A DNA stretch of 11,279 nt, from NCBI GenBank assembly GCA_903954205.1, contig CAJBMR010000128.1:1-11279 (forward strand), in the 5' to 3' direction. This document shows, one piece after another, positions 6,395 through 11,279 of this stretch. The DNA is from an uncultured bacterium. Lineage in GTDB: Bacteria > Actinomycetota > Actinomycetes > S36-B12. Below the pieces are notes generated by a model, which saw nothing but the letters and a program-made list of their open reading frames with translations, ran no database searches and was not told the origin of the DNA. Position numbers and translations under genes: made by a program. Each line of letters begins with the position of its first letter. Within the stretch, counting starts at the first letter, position 1.

Positions 6395-6837
6395 GAATCG
6401 CCATCGGTAGCGATCACGCGGGCTTCGAGCTGAAGGAGGCCCTGCGCCAGTGGCTGCGTGCAGCCGGCCATGAGGTCATCGACGTCGGCACCGACTCCGA
6501 TGCGTCCTGCGACTACCCCGTCTTCGGTGCTGCTGTCGCGCGTGAGGTCGCCGCGGGCGATGTCGATCGCGGTGTCGCGGTGTGCGGCAGCGGTTTAGGT
6601 ATCTGCATGGCTGCCAACAAGATCCCCGGTGCGCGCGCCGCCGTGTTGCGCACTGCCGAGGATGCCGAGATGAGTCGCCGCCACAACGATGCCAATGTCG
6701 CCTGCTTCGGTGGACGGGTCACCGCCGTGGCGGAGGCAGAGCATGCGCTCGATGTGTTCCTGGGGACCGCATTCGACGGTGGTCGCCATGAGGGTCGCGT
6801 AGACCTGCTCGCCGAGTTGGATGCCGAGGGCCGCTGA
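6391..6837 (+). CDS. rpiB: Ribose-5-phosphate isomerase B (RpiB/LacAB family)
   Basis: 148 aa, full length for the family. It interconverts ribose-5-P and ribulose-5-P in the cytosol. The N-terminal IGSDHAGFELK (5-15) with D8 and H9 binds substrate. C65 in AVCGSGLGICMAANKIPG (63-80) is the catalytic cysteine of the mycobacterial-type enzyme, and the AANK loop holds the anion-hole region. H98 and N99 in RRHNDANV (96-103) act in ring opening, and GGRHEGRV (130-137) supplies phosphate-binding arginines. The ATG overlaps the kinase stop, so the pair is one transcription unit and joins ribose (RbsK product) and ketopentose (FGGY kinase product) entry into the pentose phosphate pathway. A role on another aldose phosphate cannot be excluded. 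It converges on the oxidoreductase gene with only 16 bp between, which holds no visible terminator. Confidence 0.92.
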   Translation: MRIAIGSDHAGFELKEALRQWLRAAGHEVIDVGTDSDASCDYPVFGAAVAREVAAGDVDRGVAVCGSGLGICMAANKIPGARAAVLRTAEDAEMSRRHNDANVACFGGRVTAVAEAEHALDVFLGTAFDGGRHEGRVDLLAELDAEGR

Positions 6838-6853
6838 CGCTCGGCCTGTCGCG

Positions 6854-7822
6854 TTAGGGGATGTCGACGAGCACTTTGGCCGGCGTCCGCGACTGCACGG
6901 CATCGTGGGCCGCCGCGATATCGGCCAGAGAGAACCGCACGACCGGTAGGGGAGTGAGGTCTCCGGCCGCGAGTCCGGTGGTGACCTCGGCGATGCCGGC
7001 GGCCAGGAGCGCGGGCGGGAAGCCGTAGACGAGGGCAAACCGCAGCGTCGCATTGCGCGTCATGAGAGTGCGCACAGGCAGGGCAGGATCGGCTGCGTCG
7101 GCCGCGTAGGTGACGATGACGCCGCCGAGGACGATGACGGCGAGATCAAGATCGAGGTTGCGGGTGAGATCGACCTCGATGATCCGATCCACGCCCGCGC
7201 GAGCCGCTGAGCGGATGGCCTCAACGGCGCCCTCGGCGGTGTAGTCCACCACGACGTGCGCTCCGGCTTCGGCGGCGATCTCCCCCTTGGCCTCGCTGCT
7301 CACCGTGGCGACGACATGCGCACCGGCGCGCCGTGCCAGTTGGATCGCGGCGTGGCCGACCGCACCGGCGCCGCCGTGCACCAGCACGGTCTGGCCGTCG
7401 AGCGGACCATCGGCGAAGAGGCAGCCGTATGCCGTGAGATACGGAATACCGAGTGCCGCAGCCTGGTCGATGCTGATGCCGTCGGGGACGGGCACCGCCT
7501 GCCGCGCGGGGACGACGGTGAATTGCGCCGCCGTGCCGTACTGGCGCTGGAAGGCAGCGTGATAGACCCACACGCGCTCGCCGATGCGGCCGATGTCGAC
7601 GCCGGGTCCCACGGCCTCGATGACGCCGGCCCCGTCTTGGCCCGGCACCTGCACATCAAAATCCATGGGAGCTGCATGGGCTCGGGACTTCCAGTCCGTG
7701 GGGTTCACCGCCGCGACCTGCAGTCGCACGCGCACCTCGCCGACACCGGGTCCGGGCGTGGCGATCTCGTCGACCGTGAGGACGTCGGAGTTGCCCCGTT
7801 GCGAGTAGTAGGCCGCCAGCAT
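6854..7822 (-). CDS. Zinc-free MDR oxidoreductase (NADPH:quinone reductase-like)
   Basis: 322 aa, the size of zeta-crystallin-type quinone oxidoreductases in the medium-chain dehydrogenase/reductase superfamily. The N-terminal catalytic GroES-like part spans about 1-125, with NPTDWK at 40-45 and PGQDGAGVIEAVG at 60-72 in place of the zinc-ligand pattern; no structural-zinc cysteine cluster is present. The Rossmann part holds VLVHGGAGAVGHAAIQLAR at 146-164 and a VVDYT motif (191-195) common in NADPH-dependent members. The family reduces quinones or activated alkenes in the cytosol; the substrate here is unknown. The gene starts 19 bp after the stop of the downstream protease but has its own -10 element, so it can be expressed apart from the proteases. 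It ends with TAA, 16 bp from rpiB. Confidence 0.85.
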   Translation of the reverse strand: MLAAYYSQRGNSDVLTVDEIATPGPGVGEVRVRLQVAAVNPTDWKSRAHAAPMDFDVQVPGQDGAGVIEAVGPGVDIGRIGERVWVYHAAFQRQYGTAAQFTVVPARQAVPVPDGISIDQAAALGIPYLTAYGCLFADGPLDGQTVLVHGGAGAVGHAAIQLARRAGAHVVATVSSEAKGEIAAEAGAHVVVDYTAEGAVEAIRSAARAGVDRIIEVDLTRNLDLDLAVIVLGGVIVTYAADAADPALPVRTLMTRNATLRFALVYGFPPALLAAGIAEVTTGLAAGDLTPLPVVRFSLADIAAAHDAVQSRTPAKVLVDIP

Positions 7823-7828
7823 GGCGCG

Positions 7829-7834
7829 AGCCTA
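7829..7834 (-). promoter_or_regulatory. Predicted -10 element of the MDR gene (leaderless)
   Basis: TAGGCT on the minus strand ends 6 nt before the ATG at 7822, so the transcript would begin at the start codon. The same hexamer with the same 6-nt spacing stands before the first protease gene. No Shine-Dalgarno sequence is present between it and the ATG, which agrees with leaderless translation. No clear -35 is visible. Confidence 0.55.
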
Positions 7835-7841
7835 GTGGGCG

Positions 7842-9299
7842 CTACCGCGCTTTGACCCGGACCTGCTCAGACTGCTTCGAGCCGTACTCATTCGTCACGA
7901 TGGCCACACACGTGTACGTCGTGCCACGGCGCAGCCCGGAGACGAGCGCGAGGCCGTTGGAGACGATGGGCGCGTAGCGGGTGCGGTGGGCACTTGCCGA
8001 GCATTGCACCCGCTTGCGGATGAGGGGTGAGCCGTTGCCACTGATGTTGCTGACGACGAAGCCGGCGTAGCCTCCGCGCTCCACCTCGGTCGTCACGATG
8101 CGCGGCTTGGCCGGGAGTCCCGCTGGCGTGACAACGCGCTCGTCGCTTGGTGCTGAGGGGTTGCCTCCTGCGATGGCGATTGCCGACACCGCGTAGGGGG
8201 TGCCCGCCGTGAGCTCCGAGATGGTGCATTGCGTGGTCGCCGGGCGCGGCGGGGCTTCCGCTGAGCATGAGGTGATGCGCCCACCTGGATCACGAGCAGA
8301 GATCGAGTATTCGTCCGGCTGGAGTCCGCCGTTGGCGGGCGCGACGGTGATCGTCATGCTCGTCGAAGTCGTGGTGACGTCAGTGATGCGTGGTGCCAGG
8401 GGCGTGTCGGTCGGCTCGGGCGCGAAAGGCACGCCCGCATCCATGAGGAAGCGCGTGAAGGCTGAGATTCGTGCATAGACACCGGCGCCCTGGCGGGTGG
8501 CGCACTGGTCGAGGCCCCAGCTCACCAGGCCGATGAGGCGGCGCTCCGCGCCCAGCCCACCGACGAGGGGACCGCCGGAGTCGCCGACGCAACTATCGAC
8601 GATCTCGTCGCTACGCACCCCTTCTGCGCAGAGCATGACGCGGGCATCGACGGAATCGGGTCCGTAACCTCGGAATGTCACGCCGTCGATGGTGAAGGAA
8701 TCGCCGCCACCGCAGGAGTTCGTGGGGAAGACGACGAGTTGACCAATGCGGTAGACGGAGGTGAAGCGCCACGGCGCCCGCTGATTGATCGCACCCCAGC
8801 CGGCGACGGTAGCGGGCGCGCGCGGTGCCGTGAGCGTCACCGCTTCCTCGGCCGTTGCAGGCGTGAGGGTGGGTACGCCGAGGAGCGGCTCCTTCAGGGT
8901 GAGCACGGCGATGTCGTTGGCTTGTGTCGCGGCGCTGTAACGCGGATTGACTTTGATCGCAGACACCTCGACGACGCGACCCGACTCACTGGACAGATCA
9001 CCGTCAGAGAATGACCCGACGACCAGATCGCGCGCGGCGCTGTCGGAAACGCAGTGTGCAGCGGTGATCACACGGGTGGTGGACACCAGGGTTCCCCCGC
9101 AGAATTGCGCCCGGTCCATGCCGAGTGCCTGATAGCGCGAGCGGTCGCCCAGGGCGACCAGGAAGCCGAACTCCTCCGACGGTCCGGGCTCGCCGTTGAC
9201 CACGCGAGGGCTGACATCGGGGGCGGCCTGAGCGGGAGCGGGGAGCCCGGCCAGGAGGGCGACAGCCATGAGCACGCCCGCGGGCGCGAGTCGATGCAT
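7842..9299 (-). CDS. Exported trypsin-like serine protease with FN3-like tail (second of pair)
   Basis: 485 aa. Residues 1-26 are a signal peptide ending AQA-A. RVVNG at 32-36 is the activation site typical of S1 zymogens, with cleavage expected after R32. Triad: H82 in TAAHC, D129 in NDIAVL, S241 in GDSGGP; disulfide partners C67 and C83 frame the histidine loop. D235, six before the serine, and SWG at 260-262 predict cleavage after Arg/Lys. From about 300 two beta-sandwich domains of fibronectin-III type follow (about 302-392 and 398-485), each with a cysteine pair (C345/C358, C433/C464). Between the triad Asp and Ser is an insert with a TIDGVTFRG stretch shared with the neighbour. Its ATG lies one base after the stop of the first protease, and no good RBS is seen, so it probably relies on coupled re-initiation. 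The longer open frame upstream lies inside the neighbour and lacks support. Confidence 0.88.
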   Translation of the reverse strand: MHRLAPAGVLMAVALLAGLPAPAQAAPDVSPRVVNGEPGPSEEFGFLVALGDRSRYQALGMDRAQFCGGTLVSTTRVITAAHCVSDSAARDLVVGSFSDGDLSSESGRVVEVSAIKVNPRYSAATQANDIAVLTLKEPLLGVPTLTPATAEEAVTLTAPRAPATVAGWGAINQRAPWRFTSVYRIGQLVVFPTNSCGGGDSFTIDGVTFRGYGPDSVDARVMLCAEGVRSDEIVDSCVGDSGGPLVGGLGAERRLIGLVSWGLDQCATRQGAGVYARISAFTRFLMDAGVPFAPEPTDTPLAPRITDVTTTSTSMTITVAPANGGLQPDEYSISARDPGGRITSCSAEAPPRPATTQCTISELTAGTPYAVSAIAIAGGNPSAPSDERVVTPAGLPAKPRIVTTEVERGGYAGFVVSNISGNGSPLIRKRVQCSASAHRTRYAPIVSNGLALVSGLRRGTTYTCVAIVTNEYGSKQSEQVRVKAR

Positions 9300-9300
9300 G

Positions 9301-10710
9301 TCAGAGTTCGATCCGGACGGGCTTTGATCGGGTGGCGCCGACGTCGTTGGCGCTCTTTGCGTAGCAGCGGTAGGTCGCACCGGAGGGCACGGTGAACACG
9401 GCCTTGCCGTTGATGACGTCGGCGCGGTAGCTACGCACGCCATCGCTGCACAGGACAAAGGTCGACGTCCATCCCTCCGGATCGATGCGACTCACCGCGA
9501 CAGCGAGTCGGCGTCCTGGCGTGGCCTTGATGCTGTCGATGCGGGGCTTGCCGGGGCGCAGGGTGGGCATGCCAGCGATGGCCGTCACCGCCTCGGACGC
9601 GAGCGACTCCGCCGACCCGCTCACGGCGTAGCCCACCACGGAGTACGTCGCTCCCGGTGACATGCCGACGATCGTGCAGGTGCGCTCTCCTGCACCACTG
9701 GCGCACTCACCCGATGTGCCGTCGGTGTGCGTGGCCACGGCGCGGTAGGTGAGACCTTCAGCGGAGGACCCGGAGGCGAAGTCCACCCGGATCCCATCAG
9801 CGCCCGAGGGTGCGGCGGTGATCGTGGGGGCGGCTGGAGCGGTGCGCACGCCGACCTGCGCGAGCCAGGCCAGGTACGGCGTAATGCGGGTGTAGACGCC
9901 CGGGGTCTTTTCGTCGAGCTCGACACCGCGATCGTCGAAGCCCGCGCAGCCGACGCCCACGCTCACGACACCGAGAAGACGCGGTCCAGTAGATGTAGTG
10001 GTGAAGAGCGGTCCGCCCGAATCTCCCTGGCAGGTATCGACAATGAGGTTGCTCGCTGGCTGCACCCCGATCGCGCACACTGCTGTTGATGTGTCGATGT
10101 CGAGGCCGACGAAGGTGATGTCACCGATCCGATAGGTGAGAGCGTCATCGCGGCAGACGCGATTGGGCACGACGGTGAGATCACCCACGAGTGCGCGATT
10201 GCTGAGCGGGCCGCGAGCGGATGTGTAGCCGAACCCTGCTGCCTGCACGCTGGCGCCGGCACTCAGGGCGCTGCGCCCCAGCTCCGCCGTCGCGAGCGCG
10301 ATGGGGGTGGCGCCGAGGAGTGGGCTGGTCAGGGTGAGGACCGCGATGTCGTTGACGAATGTCTGCCCGTCGTAGTCGGGGTGCAGGGCGACCTGCGAGA
10401 CCCCCGCCCAGATGGGGATGGGCAGGGCACCCGTGGACGTCCAGCCGACGGTGAAGGACGAAGGGCTCTTGGTGCCTCCGCCCGAGGCGGCGCAGTGGCC
10501 GGCGGTGACAACATGGGTGGCATCGATGAGGGCGCCGCTGCAGATCGAGCCGCCAGCGCGCACATAGACGAGGGCCGAGGTCTCACCCGGCACGGGATCG
10601 CGCCCATTGACCACGCGCGGCGCGGACTCCGCGGCTACGGCGGGGGCGACCAGCAGGCTCGCCGGCACCAGGGCTGCGGCGAGGGCTGCGAGTAGGCGTC
10701 CCTTCATCAC
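9301..10710 (-). CDS. Exported trypsin-like serine protease with FN3-like tail (first of pair)
   Basis: 469 aa with a 27-residue signal peptide (AVA-A) and an activation site RVVNG at 32-36, at the same residue numbers as in its neighbour. Triad: H72 in TAGHC, D121 in NDIAVL, S231 in GDSGGP. D225 in VDTCQGDSGGP marks a trypsin-type S1 pocket. The usual SWG on the substrate strand is SVG (250-252), so the conserved Trp is Val here. Two FN3-like domains follow (about 292-382 and 388-469) with cysteine pairs C336/C345 and C421/C449. The insert around RIGDITFVG is shared with the other protease. The start is taken as GTG 10710, 6 nt from a TAGGCT -10 element; ATG 10707, the next codon, is the alternative. 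Function: extracellular proteolysis or processing of a specific partner; no pathway can be named. Confidence 0.87.
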   Translation of the reverse strand: MMKGRLLAALAAALVPASLLVAPAVAAESAPRVVNGRDPVPGETSALVYVRAGGSICSGALIDATHVVTAGHCAASGGGTKSPSSFTVGWTSTGALPIPIWAGVSQVALHPDYDGQTFVNDIAVLTLTSPLLGATPIALATAELGRSALSAGASVQAAGFGYTSARGPLSNRALVGDLTVVPNRVCRDDALTYRIGDITFVGLDIDTSTAVCAIGVQPASNLIVDTCQGDSGGPLFTTTSTGPRLLGVVSVGVGCAGFDDRGVELDEKTPGVYTRITPYLAWLAQVGVRTAPAAPTITAAPSGADGIRVDFASGSSAEGLTYRAVATHTDGTSGECASGAGERTCTIVGMSPGATYSVVGYAVSGSAESLASEAVTAIAGMPTLRPGKPRIDSIKATPGRRLAVAVSRIDPEGWTSTFVLCSDGVRSYRADVINGKAVFTVPSGATYRCYAKSANDVGATRSKPVRIEL

Positions 10711-10716
10711 GGGGTC

Positions 10717-10722
10717 AGCCTA
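10717..10722 (-). promoter_or_regulatory. Predicted -10 element of the protease pair (leaderless)
   Basis: TAGGCT on the minus strand, 6 nt before the GTG at 10710. It forms part of the 8-bp palindrome GCCTAGGC (10718-10725). The element sits in the 86-bp divergent gap (10711-10796) shared with the short-chain dehydrogenase gene; no clear -35 is visible, and no TANNNT lies close to the dehydrogenase start on the plus strand. Confidence 0.55.
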
Positions 10723-10784
10723 GGCAAGGATGGGGGCACGACGCCTGATGCGCGAGAGCCCAGCGTGGCTTTTGCGACGATCCC

Positions 10785-10790
10785 GAGGAG
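10785..10790 (+). promoter_or_regulatory. Ribosome binding site of the short-chain dehydrogenase
   Basis: GAGGAG lies 6 nt before the ATG at 10797, an ideal match and spacing that fixes the start of the partial dehydrogenase gene. In contrast to the leaderless protease start on the other strand, this gene uses a leader. Confidence 0.7.
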
Positions 10791-10796
10791 ATTCAC

Positions 10797-11279
10797 ATGA
10801 GCACGGCACTTATCACCGGGGCAACCTCGGGCATCGGGCTCGCCTTTGCCCGGACTCTGGCGCGACGCGGACACGACATCGTGCTCGTCGCCCGCAACCG
10901 GGAGCGACTCGACCTCGTGGCAGCCGAATTGCGCGGTCATCGTGTGCAGGTCGACGTCATCGCGGCCGATCTCGCTGATCGGTCGCAGTTGGCCGTGGTC
11001 GAAGAGCGCCTGCGCACTCAGCCGGTCGAGATCCTTGTCAACAACGCGGGGTTCGGAGTCCTCGAGGGCTTCTCCACGGGAGACCTTGAGGCAGAGCAGC
11101 AGATGCTGGACGTGCTCGTCACCGCGGTCATGCGGCTCACCCACGCGGCATTGCCCGGAATGATCGCGCGCGGCAGCGGTGCGGTGCTCAATGTGAGCAG
11201 CGTCGCCGGCTGGATCACCGGCGGCACGTATTCCGCGGCTAAGGCCTGGGTGACCGTCTTTAGCGAGAGCCTCGCGCTC
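10797..11279 (+). CDS. Short-chain dehydrogenase/reductase (SDR), partial at right edge
   Basis: The first 161 residues are present; the rest lies beyond the window. Classical SDR motifs: the cofactor loop TGATSGIG at 7-14, an Arg (R33) after the second beta strand that favours NADP(H), D58 in AADLAD, NNAG at 82-85, the NVSS segment with S135 as likely catalytic serine, and Y145-x-x-x-K149 in TYSAAK. The Ser-to-Tyr spacing is shorter than in many classical SDRs, which I recall from an actinobacterial subgroup with an RGTYSAAKAWV-like segment. The reaction is an NADP(H)-dependent oxidation or reduction of an alcohol or carbonyl in the cytosol; the substrate is unknown. It is divergent from the protease pair, with 86 bp between the start codons. 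Confidence 0.88.
   Translation, partial: MSTALITGATSGIGLAFARTLARRGHDIVLVARNRERLDLVAAELRGHRVQVDVIAADLADRSQLAVVEERLRTQPVEILVNNAGFGVLEGFSTGDLEAEQQMLDVLVTAVMRLTHAALPGMIARGSGAVLNVSSVAGWITGGTYSAAKAWVTVFSESLAL

Noticed and set aside
6838..6853. Possible terminator between the convergent rpiB and MDR genes
   Set aside because: The 16-bp gap holds no inverted repeat or T-tract that I can see.
9300..9458. 53-codon upstream extension of the second protease
   Set aside because: It lies inside the first protease gene and would put non-signal sequence before a clear signal peptide that begins at 9299.
10718..10725. 8-bp palindrome GCCTAGGC in the divergent gap between protease and dehydrogenase
   Set aside because: It is too short to argue for an operator; it is explained by the TAGGCT -10 element.
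1..11279. tRNA, rRNA, CRISPR array, insertion sequence, phage or defence genes
   Set aside because: No spaced repeats, transposase motifs, tRNA-like cloverleaf or defence domains are visible; the window is filled by metabolic and exported-enzyme genes.

Overview
The window is a GC-rich, almost fully coding stretch of a bacterial chromosome. Three things point to a Gram-positive actinobacterium (Actinomycetota): strong G/C third-position use, GTG starts next to -10 hexamers of the TANNNT type that sit 6-7 nt from the start codon (leaderless initiation), and Sec-exported trypsin-like proteases with fibronectin-III-like tails. The family or genus cannot be named from the sequence alone. I see no tRNA, rRNA, CRISPR array, insertion sequence or transporter, and no gap between genes longer than about 90 bp.

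Layout. Left edge, plus strand: the 3' end of an unidentified gene overlaps (ATGA) an exported heparinase II/III-like polysaccharide lyase whose C-terminus carries three PI-x-P-x-D hexapeptide repeats. Convergent to it is a compact four-gene minus-strand cluster read from about 4929 down to 1985: ribokinase (rbsK), RbsD-type sugar pyranase, a class I/II PLP aminotransferase of the DapC/methionine-aminotransferase type, and a small conserved protein resembling DUF6941. Head-to-head with rbsK, across only 31 bp, is a plus-strand pair: an FGGY kinase of xylulokinase type and ribose-5-phosphate isomerase B (ATGA overlap). Next comes a minus-strand group read from 10710 down to 6854: two tandem secreted trypsin-like proteases one base apart, then a zinc-free MDR NADPH:quinone oxidoreductase-like gene with its own apparent leaderless promoter. 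At the right edge a divergent short-chain dehydrogenase runs off the window.

How the genes may work together. The divergent centre forms a coherent pentose module. RbsD interconverts ribose pyranose and furanose forms, RbsK makes ribose-5-P, RpiB interconverts ribose-5-P and ribulose-5-P, and the FGGY kinase would bring in xylulose (or a similar ketopentose) as the 5-phosphate, all feeding the pentose phosphate pathway. The uptake system and regulator are not in the window. The aminotransferase and the DUF6941-like gene are packed into the ribose cluster without an obvious metabolic reason. The lyase and the proteases are export-directed and suggest use or remodelling of extracellular polymers.

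Most of this is recognisable biology. The points most worth a second look are the tandem protease paralogues with their shared insertion and one altered specificity residue, the three TAG(G/C)CT leaderless promoters, the two start codons sharing one CATG between rbsK and the FGGY kinase, and the aminotransferase and DUF6941-like gene inside the ribose cluster.
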